64,000 nucleotides of DNA, taken from NCBI RefSeq assembly GCF_018967845.1, contig NZ_JAHLZZ010000001.1:1550001-1614000 (forward strand), written 5' to 3'. The translations under genes and the position numbers were made by a program. This document shows positions 11,391 through 20,766 of this stretch, in pieces. Below the pieces are notes generated by a model, which was not told the DNA's origin, did no database searches, and saw only the letters and a program-made list of their open reading frames with translations. Each line of letters starts with the position of its first letter. Position 1 is the stretch's first letter. This DNA is from Hymenobacter siberiensis. GTDB lineage: Bacteria > Bacteroidota > Bacteroidia > Cytophagales > Hymenobacteraceae.

Positions 11391-11759
11391 ATGATACAGC
11401 AAGAATCTCGCCTGACGGTGGCCGACAATAGCGGCGCTAAGGAAGTCCTCTGCATCCGCGTTTTGGGTGGCACGGGCAAGAAATACGCCAGCGTTGGCGA
11501 CAAGATTGTGGTGGCCATCAAGTCGGCTATCCCTTCGGGCAACGCTAAGAAAGGCACCGTAAGCAAGGCCGTAGTGGTGCGTGTGAAGAAGGAGATTCGT
11601 CGTAAAGACGGTTCGTACATCCGCTTCGACGACAACGCCGCCGTGTTGCTCAACAACAACGACGAGCCCCGCGGCACGCGTATCTTCGGCCCAGTGGCCC
11701 GTGAGTTGCGTGAGCGTCAGTTCATGAAAATCGTATCCCTAGCACCAGAAGTACTCTAA
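11391..11759 (+). CDS. rplN: 50S ribosomal protein L14
   Basis: L14 (122 residues) contributes to subunit bridges. [19 protein letters not shown] and the C-terminal [23 protein letters not shown] are near-universal signatures. rplX follows after 3 nt. Confidence 0.98.
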   Translation: MIQQESRLTVADNSGAKEVLCIRVLGGTGKKYASVGDKIVVAIKSAIPSGNAKKGTVSKAVVVRVKKEIRRKDGSYIRFDDNAAVLLNNNDEPRGTRIFGPVARELRERQFMKIVSLAPEVL

Positions 11760-11762
11760 ATC

Positions 11763-12107
11763 ATGGCTATCAGAAAAGCAGACCCCGTGCAGCTGCACGT
11801 AAAGTCGGGCGATACCGTGAAGGTGATTGCTGGCGACGAAAAGGGCAAAACCGGCAAAATCGTGTCGGTAAACCGGGTAACCCAGCGCGTAACCGTTGAG
11901 GGGTTGAACCTAGTGACGAAACACAATAAGCCGAGCGCCAAATCGCCTCAGGGCGGCATCACCAAGATGGAGGCGCCCATGCACGTGAGCAACGTGCAGG
12001 CTATTAACCCCACCACTGGTGAGCGGGTGCGCAAGGGCGCCGCAGCTGACGCAGCTCCGGCTGCTGCTCCTGCTAAAGCCATGCGTGCCACTGCCAAAAC
12101 GGCTTAA
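11763..12107 (+). CDS. rplX: 50S ribosomal protein L24
   Basis: L24 (114 residues) initiates 50S assembly. The KOW motif is at residues 11-40 (SGDTVKVIAGDEKGKTGKI). The last 20 or so residues are an Ala/Pro-rich tail (AAPAAAPAKA) beyond the usual end. Confidence 0.97.
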   Translation: MAIRKADPVQLHVKSGDTVKVIAGDEKGKTGKIVSVNRVTQRVTVEGLNLVTKHNKPSAKSPQGGITKMEAPMHVSNVQAINPTTGERVRKGAAADAAPAAAPAKAMRATAKTA

Positions 12108-12122
12108 GCAGCCCCCCGCATC

Positions 12123-12677
12123 ATGGCCCGTCTCAAAGACATTTATAAAAAAGACATCGTACCCGCGCTCCAGGAGAAATTCCAGTTCAAGAGCATCATG
12201 CAGGTACCCCGTGTCACCAAAATCTGCATCAACCGTGGCATCGGCGCTGCGGTAGCTGACAAGAAGCTGGTTGACAACGGCGTGGAAGAACTGACGGTTA
12301 TCACCGGCCAGAAAGCCATTGCCACCATCGCCAAGAAATCGGTGTCGAACTTTAAGCTCCGCGAAGGCATGCCTATCGGTGCGAAAGTGACGCTGCGCGG
12401 CGAGCGTATGTACGAGTTCATGGACCGTCTTCTGACGGTGGCCCTGCCCCGCGTACGTGACTTCAAAGGCATCAACGACAAAGGTTTCGATGGTCGTGGC
12501 AACTATACGCTCGGCGTGAAGGAGCAAATCATCTTCCCCGAAATCTCAATTGACAAAATCAAAGGCATTTCGGGCATGGACATCACGTTCGTGACCAATG
12601 CTGAGAACGATGAGCAGAGCTACGAATTGCTGAAAGCTTTCGGTATGCCTTTCGCCAACGCTAAAAAAGACGCTTAA
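12123..12677 (+). CDS. rplE: 50S ribosomal protein L5
   Basis: L5 (184 residues) binds 5S rRNA in the central protuberance. [29 protein letters not shown] [16 protein letters not shown] and the C-terminal [18 protein letters not shown] segment support the call. Confidence 0.98.
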   Translation: MARLKDIYKKDIVPALQEKFQFKSIMQVPRVTKICINRGIGAAVADKKLVDNGVEELTVITGQKAIATIAKKSVSNFKLREGMPIGAKVTLRGERMYEFMDRLLTVALPRVRDFKGINDKGFDGRGNYTLGVKEQIIFPEISIDKIKGISGMDITFVTNAENDEQSYELLKAFGMPFANAKKDA

Positions 12678-12689
12678 TCCCTACCTCTT

Positions 12690-12959
12690 ATGGCTAAAGA
12701 ATCCATCAAAGCACGGGAGCGCAAGCGCATTGCCACCGTGGCCCGCTACGCTGAGAAGCGCAAGGCTCTGAAAGCTGCCGGCGACTACGAAGGTCTCGAC
12801 AAGCTGCCCAAAAACGCTTCGCCCGTGCGCCTGCACAACCGCGACATGATTGACGGCCGCCCTCGCGGCTACATGCGCAAGTTTGGCATCAGCCGCGTGC
12901 GTTTCCGCGAAATGGCCCTCGCTGGGAAGATTCCTGGTGTGACCAAGTCGAGCTGGTAG
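12690..12959 (+). CDS. rpsN: 30S ribosomal protein S14, zinc-free type
   Basis: At 89 residues without any Cys pair, this is the long C-minus form of S14. [13 protein letters not shown] and the [19 protein letters not shown] segment are diagnostic. In the standard spc operon rpsH follows directly; here a terminator (12990-13026) and two unrelated genes intervene. Confidence 0.97.
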   Translation: MAKESIKARERKRIATVARYAEKRKALKAAGDYEGLDKLPKNASPVRLHNRDMIDGRPRGYMRKFGISRVRFREMALAGKIPGVTKSSW

Positions 12960-12989
12960 TATCCAGTTAGGCTTTTCGCTAAGCAATTG

Positions 12990-13026
12990 AATAGGCGCTT
13001 CCACTTTGGTGGGAGCGCCTATTTTT
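12990..13026 (+). terminator. Rho-independent terminator after rpsN
   Basis: A 14-bp stem (12991-13004 with 13009-13022, one wobble pair) with loop TTTG is followed by TTTTTGTTT. It ends the rplC-rpsN transcript. Confidence 0.88.
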
Positions 13027-13044
13027 GTTTCCAGACCTGTAAAT

Positions 13045-13488
13045 ATGATTCAAATGCACTTCTCCGTAAAGCTTGCTTCAATATGTCTGTTGACCTTCCT
13101 GTTTGGGGCAGGATGTGCCGAAAAGCGTAGAGTAGGAGAGGCCGAAATATTAGGCGCGTGGGAAAACATTATGTTGCTAAATCATAGATACGGTAAACTA
13201 TATCATGACCGTATGATGCTTTCCAAAATGCGCGGCCAACTAGTTGCAGAAAACTATTTCGGATGGTTCAGTTGCAAACTCAATTTAAGTGGTGACTCGT
13301 TAACTATGCGGCAAGGGTGCATGGTTTATATAATGCCTATTTCTCTTTACCAAGGAATTGATAGTAGCGATACTTTGGTAATCGGTGCTTTCGGTAAGTT
13401 TACCCGCATCAGTGAAGATGATTTTGTCAAGGATAGAAAGACTTTCATCGATGACCATGTGGCGAAAACGGCACTAATGAATAAGTGA
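13045..13488 (+). CDS. Putative lipoprotein of unknown function
   Basis: The product (147 residues) has a signal peptide with a lipobox LFGAGC and so is probably lipidated. The mature part is small, mixed alpha/beta in look, with no motif I recognise. AT-rich codons set it apart from the ribosomal genes on either side, suggesting acquisition. A longer frame from 13006 overlaps the rpsN terminator, so the ATG at 13045 is preferred; 13054 is also possible. Confidence 0.6.
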   Translation: MIQMHFSVKLASICLLTFLFGAGCAEKRRVGEAEILGAWENIMLLNHRYGKLYHDRMMLSKMRGQLVAENYFGWFSCKLNLSGDSLTMRQGCMVYIMPISLYQGIDSSDTLVIGAFGKFTRISEDDFVKDRKTFIDDHVAKTALMNK

Positions 13489-13921
13489 TGCACTGTATCT
13501 GCTGAGCCTCCCGCCACTGCAAGTTTCTTCAGGTGCGGGCTGGGCGGGTAGGGCTAGCTAACTGGTGGCTAATTCGCGTTTGTGAAAAAAGCTTCAGCTG
13601 CGGTATTCAAATCACTAGGCCGCCGACAAGCCGGTGAAATGCGTTTAGTAATGCGCTTAGTATTGCGTATAAAGAGGATAATCTAATTGGGCGGTGTCGT
13701 GAAGTTCGCAGGACATAGAATCTATTTAGAAAGTCCTCAAACGGTCATGCAGCGCGCAGCGAAGCATGACCGTTTGAGGACTTTCTAAACAGCTTAAATA
13801 GCTTTCATTGGAGTAGTGGATGCATATGGGTAATTATTGCTGGAAAACAATTTGTTAAACTCGTGCTTGATGTCAGTATTCATCACTCACCTACTGTTTT
13901 TTGCAAACCAGTACCCAGCTC
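13489..13921. other. Gene-free region with short tandem repeat and palindrome
   Basis: No gene is supported in these 433 bases. They hold two 12-nt tandem units ATGCGyTTAGTA (13639-13650 and 13651-13662) with a partial third, and a perfect 26-nt inverted repeat at 13725-13789. The composition is mixed, AT-rich near the lipoprotein. Confidence 0.6.
13725..13789. repeat. Perfect inverted repeat, GCGCAGCGAAGCAT family, copy 1
   Basis: Arms at 13725-13750 and 13764-13789 are exact complements (26 nt each) around a 13-nt loop. The centre contains GCGCAGCGAAGCATGACC, which is shared with the repeats at 47584-47683 and 54782-54906. It lies between the lipoprotein and aldehyde dehydrogenase genes. 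Confidence 0.85.
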
Positions 13922-15466
13922 ATGCCCAAAATCATTTCTCCCCAGGTAGAATACGCCACCCTGCTGGCTCAGGTGAAGCAGGTGACTCCGGAAATATTCA
14001 CCGCCGAGGGTGGTTTCCTTAATCTGATGGAGGGGCATTGGCAGGAGCCCGGCCGGCCCCGGGAGTTTCGCTCGCCCATTGATGGTACCGTGCTGGGCAG
14101 CCTGCCCATGCTGAATCAGGATGCGGCTGTCCGCGCCGTGGTGGCCGCCAAGAATGAAGCTGCGCCCTGGGCCGCTATCAGCCACGATGAGCGCCGGACC
14201 AGGGTGCAGGCCGCGCTCGACCTGCTGCGGCCGCAGGTAGAGCTCATCGGTAAGCTGCTGATGTGGGAAATCGGGAAAACCTACAAGTTGGGCTTCACCG
14301 ATATCGACCGGGCCGTAGAGGGGGCGCAATGGTACGTCGACAACATTGACTCGATGCTGGGCAGCCGCACCCCCTTGGGTCTGGTGTCCAACATTGCCTC
14401 TTGGAACTATCCCATGTCGGTGCTGCTCCATGCCGTGCTGGTGCAAGCCCTTTGCGGGAATTCCGTAATCGCCAAAACACCTACCGACGGTGGCTTCATT
14501 TCCCTGAGCCTGGCGTTTGCCTTAGTGCGCCGGGCCGGCCTGCCCGTGACGCTGGTGAGTGGTGCCGGCGGCGAGCTAAGCGACGCCCTGGTAAAGCATC
14601 CTGCCATCGACTGCCTCAGCTTTGTGGGAGGGCGCAAAAATGCGCGCAACATTGCCGATGCGCTTTCTACTACCGACAAACGCTACATGCTCGAAATGGA
14701 GGGCGTCAACGCCTACGGCATCTGGGACTACAGCGACTGGAATGCCTTGGCCGACCAGCTCAAAAAAGGCTACGACTACGGCAAGCAGCGCTGCACTGCT
14801 TATGTGCGCTTCGTAGTCGAACGCCGACTGTTTCCCCAGTTCCTCGAAACCTATACCGAAGCCGTGCGCAACCTGAAAGTGGGTAATCCTACCTTGGTGG
14901 ACAATGCGGGTGATAAGCTACCCGACCTCGCCTTTGGTCCGGTCATCAATACGGCGCAGGTCCAGGACCTCGACCGCCTCTACGCTGACGCTCTCAAAAC
15001 TGGTGCTACGCCCATTTACGAAGGTAAATTCGACGACAGTCTCTTCCTGCCCGGCCAGGACCGGTCGGCCTATGCCATGCCCCGTGCGCTGGTGAATCTG
15101 CCCCGTCAGAGCGAGCTTTACTTCAAGGAGCCTTTTGGGCCCATCGACAGCATCGTGCTGGTTGACCGCATGGAGGAGCTGGTAGGCGAAATGAACATTT
15201 CGAATGGTGCCTTGGTGGCCGCGATTGCCTCCGACGACGAAGAGCTGGCCCGCCGCACGGCCCGCGAAATACGCTCCTTCAAAGTGGGCGTAAACAAGCT
15301 GCGCTCGCGCGGTGACCGTGAGGAAGTATTCGGTGGTTTGGGTGAATCTTGGAAGGGAGCATTTGTGGGAGGTAAGCTACTGGTGGAAGCCGTAACCAAC
15401 GGTCCGGCCGGTCAGCCTGTGCTCGGAAATTACCCCGATGCCACTTATCTGCCCGAAAAAGCTTAG
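13922..15466 (+). CDS. Aldehyde dehydrogenase family protein
   Basis: NAD(P)-dependent oxidation of an aldehyde to an acid is the expected reaction. The 514-residue product has the oxyanion Asn context NIASWNYP, the general base Glu258 (LEMEG), the catalytic Cys291 (KQRCTAY) and the EPFGPI segment, so it should be active. The start at 13922 (MPKIISPQ) is an ATG; a TTG 21 nt upstream is also in frame. The gene sits between rpsN and rpsH with no functional link to ribosomes, and ends in a hairpin at 15516-15555. Substrate unknown. Confidence 0.88.
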   Translation: MPKIISPQVEYATLLAQVKQVTPEIFTAEGGFLNLMEGHWQEPGRPREFRSPIDGTVLGSLPMLNQDAAVRAVVAAKNEAAPWAAISHDERRTRVQAALDLLRPQVELIGKLLMWEIGKTYKLGFTDIDRAVEGAQWYVDNIDSMLGSRTPLGLVSNIASWNYPMSVLLHAVLVQALCGNSVIAKTPTDGGFISLSLAFALVRRAGLPVTLVSGAGGELSDALVKHPAIDCLSFVGGRKNARNIADALSTTDKRYMLEMEGVNAYGIWDYSDWNALADQLKKGYDYGKQRCTAYVRFVVERRLFPQFLETYTEAVRNLKVGNPTLVDNAGDKLPDLAFGPVINTAQVQDLDRLYADALKTGATPIYEGKFDDSLFLPGQDRSAYAMPRALVNLPRQSELYFKEPFGPIDSIVLVDRMEELVGEMNISNGALVAAIASDDEELARRTAREIRSFKVGVNKLRSRGDREEVFGGLGESWKGAFVGGKLLVEAVTNGPAGQPVLGNYPDATYLPEKA

Positions 15467-15515
15467 CAGCATGTACTTCACTTTTTAAGTGCAAGCAGAG
15501 AAGATGAAAAAAGCT

Positions 15516-15555
15516 ATGAAGAAGCCCGGTTGCTAACGCGACTGGGCTTCTTCAT
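15516..15555 (+). terminator. Hairpin after the aldehyde dehydrogenase gene
   Basis: ATGAAGAAGCCC (15516-15527) pairs perfectly with GGGCTTCTTCAT (15544-15555). No long T-run follows, so termination efficiency is uncertain. Confidence 0.55.
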
Positions 15556-15622
15556 GTACCGGTTATGTAGAAGTCGGCCGTGCACTACTGTAGCCAGCTC
15601 AAAGGAAACTTCGGGGCAAAGC

Positions 15623-15653
15623 TTGCAAAAGCCCTGTGAGCCTGCTACCTTTG
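15623..15653 (+). promoter_or_regulatory. Distal promoter P1 of the rpsH (spc) operon
   Basis: TTG at 15623-15625, 20 nt, then TAccTTTG at 15646-15653, followed by CACTCCGAAAAA. The rpsH start is 183 nt further on. Confidence 0.72.
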
Positions 15654-15772
15654 CACTCCGAAAAAGTATCGAGGCTTGCCTCAAAACCATTTGGCAGGTT
15701 GCCAAAAGAAACCATTGGCCGTGCCGTCGCCGGACGTGCCAAGTAGTCTTAACCGAAATTTCGTTGGTCCCG

Positions 15773-15803
15773 TTGGGCACCCGGCGAAATTTTCTTATCT
15801 TTG
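15773..15803 (+). promoter_or_regulatory. Proximal promoter P2 of the rpsH (spc) operon
   Basis: TTG at 15773-15775, 20 nt, then TAtcTTTG at 15796-15803, followed by CGCTCCGAAAAA. It resembles P1 in both boxes and downstream sequence. The rpsH ATG is 33 nt downstream. Confidence 0.78.
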
Positions 15804-15836
15804 CGCTCCGAAAAAAGCGGACGTATTTAATAAATA

Positions 15837-16235
15837 ATGAACACTGACCCCATTGCCGACTACCTCACCCGGGTACGTAACGCCATCAAGGCGAACCACC
15901 GGGTGGTAGAAATCCCGGCCAGCAACATCAAAAAGGAAATCACGAAAGTGCTCTATCACAAGGGCTACATTCAGTCGTACCGTTTTGATGATTCGTCGGT
16001 TCAGGGCACCATCAAAATTGCTCTGAAGTACAACCCGACCACGAAGGCACCCGCCATCACCAAGCTGCAGCGCGTTTCGACGCCCGGCTTGCGTCAGTAC
16101 GTGGCCTCCGACAACCTGCCCCGCGTCCTCAGCGGCCTGGGTGTGGCCATCATTTCCACCTCGAAGGGTGTGATGACGGAGAAAGAGTGCAAAACCGAGA
16201 ACGTGGGCGGCGAGGTGCTGTGCTACGTGTACTAG
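15837..16235 (+). CDS. rpsH: 30S ribosomal protein S8
   Basis: S8 (132 residues) binds the central domain of 16S rRNA. DPIADYLTRVRNAIKANHR and the C-terminal TSKGVMTEKECKTENVGGE are typical. It is the first gene of the restarted spc operon, behind tandem promoters P1 and P2. Confidence 0.98.
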   Translation: MNTDPIADYLTRVRNAIKANHRVVEIPASNIKKEITKVLYHKGYIQSYRFDDSSVQGTIKIALKYNPTTKAPAITKLQRVSTPGLRQYVASDNLPRVLSGLGVAIISTSKGVMTEKECKTENVGGEVLCYVY

Positions 16236-16262
16236 TCCGGAACCGCTTTAGCAAATTCAATT

Positions 16263-16817
16263 ATGTCACGTATTGGTAAACTGCCGATTTCCGTCCCCGC
16301 TGGGGTCGCTATTTCGGTCGACAACGACAACGCGGTGACGGTGAAAGGCCCCAAGGGCTCGCTCACTACGCAAGTAGACCGCGACATCACCGTAGCCATC
16401 GAAGACGGTGTTCTCACCGTAACCCGTCCAACCGAGCAGAAGCGCCACAAGGCCATGCACGGTCTGTACCGCTCGCTCATCAATAATATGGTAACCGGTG
16501 TTAGCGCTGGTTTCGAGAAGAAGCTTGAGTTGGTAGGTGTAGGTTACAAAGCCTCGCTCGTAGGCAGCACGCTGGAGCTGGCCCTGGGCTACTCGCACAA
16601 CGTGTACATCGCCCTCCCCGGCGAAGTAACCGCCACTGCCGTTACCGACAAAGGCAAGAACCCGATTGTGACGCTCAACAGCATCGACAATCAGTTGCTT
16701 GGCCAGGTAGCTGCCAAAATTCGTTCGCTGCGCAAAGTGGAGCCTTACAAAGGCAAAGGTGTGCGCTTCGTGGGTGAGATTATCCGTCGCAAAGCTGGTA
16801 AAACGGCCTCTAAATAA
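16263..16817 (+). CDS. rplF: 50S ribosomal protein L6
   Basis: L6 (184 residues) has two repeated alpha/beta domains. MSRIGKLPISVPAGV and the C-terminal EPYKGKGVRFVGEIIRRKAG identify it. rplR follows after 9 nt. Confidence 0.98.
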   Translation: MSRIGKLPISVPAGVAISVDNDNAVTVKGPKGSLTTQVDRDITVAIEDGVLTVTRPTEQKRHKAMHGLYRSLINNMVTGVSAGFEKKLELVGVGYKASLVGSTLELALGYSHNVYIALPGEVTATAVTDKGKNPIVTLNSIDNQLLGQVAAKIRSLRKVEPYKGKGVRFVGEIIRRKAGKTASK

Positions 16818-16826
16818 ATTCGCATC

Positions 16827-17177
16827 ATGGCATTTGATAAAGCAACTCGCCGCAAGCGGATTCAGCGCATCATCCGCACGAAAGTGTCCGGCACTACGGA
16901 GCGTCCGCGCCTGTCGGTGTTCCGCAGCAACACGGGCATTTATGCTCAGATTATCGACGACACGACCGGCCACACCTTGGCCTCCGCAACGTCGAAAAAA
17001 GTAACCGCCGAAGGTGGTAACGGTGTGGCTCTGGCTGCTGCCGTAGGTCGGCAGCTCGCCGCCGTCGCCCAAGAGAAAGGCATCACGAAAGTGGTGTTCG
17101 ACCGCTCGGGTTACCTCTACCACGGTCGCGTAAAATCATTGGCTGAAGGTGCTCGCGAAGGCGGCCTCAATTTCTAA
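16827..17177 (+). CDS. rplR: 50S ribosomal protein L18
   Basis: L18 (116 residues) binds 5S rRNA together with L5. [20 protein letters not shown] and the C-terminal [20 protein letters not shown] are diagnostic. Confidence 0.98.
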   Translation: MAFDKATRRKRIQRIIRTKVSGTTERPRLSVFRSNTGIYAQIIDDTTGHTLASATSKKVTAEGGNGVALAAAVGRQLAAVAQEKGITKVVFDRSGYLYHGRVKSLAEGAREGGLNF

Positions 17178-17183
17178 ATTATC

Positions 17184-17759
17184 ATGGCGCAAGAACGCGA
17201 CAACAATCGTCCTGGCGGAGACCGTCAGCGCAGCAACGACCGCGACCGGAACAAGGATAACTCCCGCATGGGTGCTGACTCCGACTTCAAAGAAAAAGTA
17301 GTAGCCATCAATCGCGTAGCGAAGGTGGTGAAAGGTGGTCGCCGCTTTAGCTTCTCTGCCATCGTGGTAGTGGGCGACGGCAACGGCAACGTAGGCTACG
17401 GCCTCGGCAAAGCCAACGAAGTAACCGACGCCATTGCCAAAGGTATTGACGACGCTAAGAAGAACGTGGTGAAAGTGCCGATGTATAAGCACACCGTTCC
17501 TCACCTCATGGAAGGCCGCTACGGCGGTGGTTTCGTGCTCATCCAGCCCGCAGCGGCTGGTACGGGTGTAATCGCCGGCGGTGCAATGCGCGCCGTGTTC
17601 GAGAGCGCCGGTATCAAGGATGTGCTGGCGAAGTCGAAAGGCTCGTCGAACCCTCACAACGTGGTTAAAGCTACTTTTGCAGCCCTCGCTAAAATGCGTG
17701 ACCCGTTGCAAATCGCTCAAGCCCGTGGTATTTCTTTGGCCCGCGTTTTTAACGGTTAA
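17184..17759 (+). CDS. rpsE: 30S ribosomal protein S5
   Basis: S5 (191 residues) takes part in decoding fidelity. After a hydrophilic Asn/Asp/Arg-rich N-terminal extension, the core has [20 protein letters not shown] and the [10 protein letters not shown] loop. The N-terminal 30 or so residues are longer than in E. coli. Confidence 0.98.
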   Translation: MAQERDNNRPGGDRQRSNDRDRNKDNSRMGADSDFKEKVVAINRVAKVVKGGRRFSFSAIVVVGDGNGNVGYGLGKANEVTDAIAKGIDDAKKNVVKVPMYKHTVPHLMEGRYGGGFVLIQPAAAGTGVIAGGAMRAVFESAGIKDVLAKSKGSSNPHNVVKATFAALAKMRDPLQIAQARGISLARVFNG

Positions 17760-17764
17760 TTGAC

Positions 17765-17944
17765 ATGGCACAAATTCAAGTAAAGCTCGTGCGCAGCGCC
17801 ATTGACCGCCCCGAGCGTCAGAAGCGCACCGTTCAGTCCCTCGGCCTGAACAAACTCAACAGCACTGCTACCCACGAAGTAAACCCGTCCGTTATGGGCA
17901 TGGTTAAGAGCGTGCAGCATTTGCTCCAAGTAACCGAACTGTAA
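17765..17944 (+). CDS. rpmD: 50S ribosomal protein L30
   Basis: This short gene encodes 59 residues: IQVKLVRSAIDRPERQKRTV, then LGLNKLNSTATHEVNPSVMG, ending in HLLQVTEL, all matching L30. It starts 5 nt after rpsE and ends 12 nt before rplO, the standard position. Confidence 0.96.
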   Translation: MAQIQVKLVRSAIDRPERQKRTVQSLGLNKLNSTATHEVNPSVMGMVKSVQHLLQVTEL

Positions 17945-17956
17945 GCTATTATCGTC

Positions 17957-18406
17957 ATGCTTAATCTCAGCAATCTATCGCCCGCCTACGGCTCGACTAA
18001 AAACGAGAAGCGGATTGGCCGGGGCGAAGGCTCTACGCGTGGTGGTACGTCCACCCGTGGTCACAAAGGCGCCAAGTCGCGCTCGGGCTACAAGCGCAAG
18101 TCCGGTTTTGAAGGTGGCCAGATGCCCCTCCAGCGCCGTGTGCCTAAGTTCGGCTTCACGAACATCAACCGTGTAGAGTATAAAGCCATCAACCTTGATG
18201 CGCTAGCTACCCTCCTCGAAAAGAACAGCGCTACCACTATGGATGCTGCCTACTTCGTTGCCAACGGCCTGGTTTCCAAGAACGCCAAAATCAAAATCCT
18301 CGGTCGCGGCGAAATCGCCACGGCTGTAGAAATCCATGCTCACGCATTCTCGAAATCGGCTGTTGAAGCCATCGAGAAGGCCGGCGGCAAAGCGGTTACG
18401 CTCTAA
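17957..18406 (+). CDS. rplO: 50S ribosomal protein L15
   Basis: L15 (149 residues) is a late-assembly 50S protein. The Gly/Arg-rich N-terminal part (RIGRGEGSTRGGTSTRGHKG) and GGQMPLQRRVPKFGF are diagnostic. secY follows after 16 nt. Confidence 0.98.
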   Translation: MLNLSNLSPAYGSTKNEKRIGRGEGSTRGGTSTRGHKGAKSRSGYKRKSGFEGGQMPLQRRVPKFGFTNINRVEYKAINLDALATLLEKNSATTMDAAYFVANGLVSKNAKIKILGRGEIATAVEIHAHAFSKSAVEAIEKAGGKAVTL

Positions 18407-18422
18407 AAAGCTACCTTCGGCA

Positions 18423-19742
18423 ATGAATAAGTTTATCGAGTCGATAAAAAACATTTTTGCGATTGAGGATTTGCGTACGCGAATCCTCAATACGCTATTT
18501 TTCATTGCCATCTATCGCCTCGGCGTGTACGTGGTGCTGCCGGGCGTAGACCCTACCCAACTAAAGACGGGTGCGGCTGGCCTGTTCGGTATCTTGGATA
18601 CGCTGCTTGGCGGCGCATTCAGCCACGCGTCGATTTTCGCGCTGGGCATCATGCCGTACATCTCGGCGTCTATCGTGTTGCAGCTGCTCACGATTGCCGT
18701 GCCCTACTTCCAGAAGCTCCAGAAGGAAGGCGAGTCGGGCCGTAAGAAAATCAACCAGTACACCCGGGTTCTCACGATTCCGATTGTATTGGCCCAATCG
18801 GTAGGCTTCATCGCCACGATTAACGCTGAGGCCATCATCAACCCCGGCACATTCTTCACCGTTTCGACCATGATTATCATCACGGCTGGTACGTTGTTTT
18901 GCATGTGGCTGGGTGAGAAAATCACGGATAAAGGTATCGGCAACGGTATCTCGATGCTGATTATGATTGGTATTGTGTCGCGTCTGCCCGGTGCTATCAT
19001 TGGTGAGGCTGCGGCTAAAGGCGTGAACAAGTCCCTGATTTTCCTGCTGGAAATGGTGGTTTTGTTCCTCGTGGTAATGGCTGTTATCGTGCTCACGCAG
19101 GCGGTTCGCCGTATTGCGGTGCAGTATGCTAAGCAGGTTGGCGGCACTACACAGCTGGATGCACAACGGCAGTTCATTCCCCTCAAGGTGAATGCTGCCG
19201 GTGTAATGCCCATCATTTTCGCGCAGTCGCTGATGTTCGTTCCCGCCATCGTAGCATCGGTATGGCAGAACCAGAGTGATGCCGCCAGCTATATCGGCGT
19301 GAAGTTCTCGGACTACACTTCGTGGCAGTACAACCTGACTTTCGCCCTGCTGATTATCATCTTCACCTACTTCTACACGGCCATCAGTGTCAATCCTAAT
19401 CAGATTGCTGACGACCTGAAGCGGAGTGGTGGTTTCGTGCCCGGCGTGAAGCCAGGCCGCGACACTTCGGAGTTTATCGATGAAATCCTGACGCGTGTTA
19501 CCCTTCCGGGTGCTGTAGCGCTAGCTCTTATCGCCATCTTCCCTGCTATCGCGCTGCTCTTGGGTGTTACGCGTCCGTTTTCGGCTTTCTATGGCGGTAC
19601 GTCGCTCATCATTATGGTGGGTGTAGTGCTCGACACGGTGAACCAGGTGCAGAGCTACTTGTTGATGCAGCACTACGATGGTATGATGAAATCGGGCAAG
19701 CTGCGCGGTCGCACGGCACAGCCCATTTCAGTCGCTTCGTAA
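18423..19742 (+). CDS. secY: Protein translocase subunit SecY
   Basis: SecY forms the channel of the Sec translocon in the inner membrane. The 439-residue product has about ten membrane segments, with FSHASIFALGIMPYISASI and YTRVLTIPI-type signatures. I use the ATG at 18423 (MNKFIES); an open frame upstream lies within rplO. Order rplO-secY-map-infA is normal. Its motor partner gene secA is at the far end of this window. Confidence 0.98.
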   Translation: MNKFIESIKNIFAIEDLRTRILNTLFFIAIYRLGVYVVLPGVDPTQLKTGAAGLFGILDTLLGGAFSHASIFALGIMPYISASIVLQLLTIAVPYFQKLQKEGESGRKKINQYTRVLTIPIVLAQSVGFIATINAEAIINPGTFFTVSTMIIITAGTLFCMWLGEKITDKGIGNGISMLIMIGIVSRLPGAIIGEAAAKGVNKSLIFLLEMVVLFLVVMAVIVLTQAVRRIAVQYAKQVGGTTQLDAQRQFIPLKVNAAGVMPIIFAQSLMFVPAIVASVWQNQSDAASYIGVKFSDYTSWQYNLTFALLIIIFTYFYTAISVNPNQIADDLKRSGGFVPGVKPGRDTSEFIDEILTRVTLPGAVALALIAIFPAIALLLGVTRPFSAFYGGTSLIIMVGVVLDTVNQVQSYLLMQHYDGMMKSGKLRGRTAQPISVAS

Positions 19743-19751
19743 ATAGCAGCA

Positions 19752-20537
19752 ATGGCAAGCGGTAGCATTCAATACAAAACCGAAGAAGAGATTGACCTCA
19801 TCCGTGCCAGCGCGCTTGTGCTGGCCAAGGCTCACGGCGAAGTCGCGAGCATGGTGAAGGAAGGAGTGACGACGCGGCAGCTTGATAAGCGCGCAGAGGA
19901 ATTCATCCGGGACCATGGTGGAGTGCCATCCTTTAAAGGGTATAATAAGTTTCCCTACAGCCTGTGCCTCTCGCCGAACTCGGTGGTGGTGCACGGGTTC
20001 GCTACCGACGAGCCCCTGAAGAGTGGCGATATTCTCTCGGTGGATTGCGGGGTTTATCTGAATGGTTTCCACTCAGATAGTGCTTACACCTACCCAATCG
20101 GGGAGGTAGCGCCGGAAATACTCACGTTGCTGCGGGAAACCAAAGCTTCGCTGTACAAAGGCATCGAACAAGCCGTGAGCGGCAACCGCGTGGGCGATAT
20201 CAGCTACGCCATCCAGAACCATGTGGCCCCGATGGGCTACGGGGTTGTGCGCGAGTTGGTCGGCCACGGAGTTGGTGCGAAGTTGCATGAGAAACCTGAG
20301 GTGCCGAACTACGGCAAGCGGGGTTCCGGGCCGCTTTTGCAAACGGGTTTGGTCATAGCCATCGAACCGATGGTGAATCTGGGTAAAAAAGACGTGGTAC
20401 AGGAGGCGGATGGCTGGACTATCCGTACCAAGGACCGCAAAGCATCGGCGCACTTTGAGCATACCGTTGTTGTTAGAAAAGAAAAGGCGGAGATTCTCAC
20501 CTCCTTTGAGTACATCGAAAAAGCATTGCAGCAGTAG
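19752..20537 (+). CDS. map: Type I methionine aminopeptidase
   Basis: This enzyme removes the initiator Met from nascent proteins. In the 261-residue product the five metal ligands are in place: Asp of SVDCG, Asp of FHSDS, His of VGHGVG, Glu of IAIEPM and Glu of FEHTVVV. Substrate His HGFATDEP is also present. It lies between secY and infA as in most Bacteroidota. Confidence 0.97.
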   Translation: MASGSIQYKTEEEIDLIRASALVLAKAHGEVASMVKEGVTTRQLDKRAEEFIRDHGGVPSFKGYNKFPYSLCLSPNSVVVHGFATDEPLKSGDILSVDCGVYLNGFHSDSAYTYPIGEVAPEILTLLRETKASLYKGIEQAVSGNRVGDISYAIQNHVAPMGYGVVRELVGHGVGAKLHEKPEVPNYGKRGSGPLLQTGLVIAIEPMVNLGKKDVVQEADGWTIRTKDRKASAHFEHTVVVRKEKAEILTSFEYIEKALQQ

Positions 20538-20542
20538 CCCTT

Positions 20543-20761
20543 ATGGCAAAACAAGCCTCGATTGAGCAGGACGGAACCATCCTGGAAGCCCTCTCCAACG
20601 CCATGTTCCGCGTGGAACTGGAGAATGGTCACCAGCTGATTGCCCACATTTCGGGTAAGATGCGGATGCACTACATCAAAATTCTGCCCGGCGACAAAGT
20701 GAAGCTGGAAATGTCTCCTTACGACTTGTCGAAGGGCCGCATCAAGTATCGCTACAAGTAA
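20543..20761 (+). CDS. infA: Translation initiation factor IF-1
   Basis: IF-1 (72 residues) occupies the 30S A site during initiation. The OB-fold sequence with [20 protein letters not shown] and [20 protein letters not shown] is standard length. The expected neighbour rpmJ is displaced by 175 nt. Confidence 0.98.
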   Translation: MAKQASIEQDGTILEALSNAMFRVELENGHQLIAHISGKMRMHYIKILPGDKVKLEMSPYDLSKGRIKYRYK

Positions 20762-20766
20762 TATCC

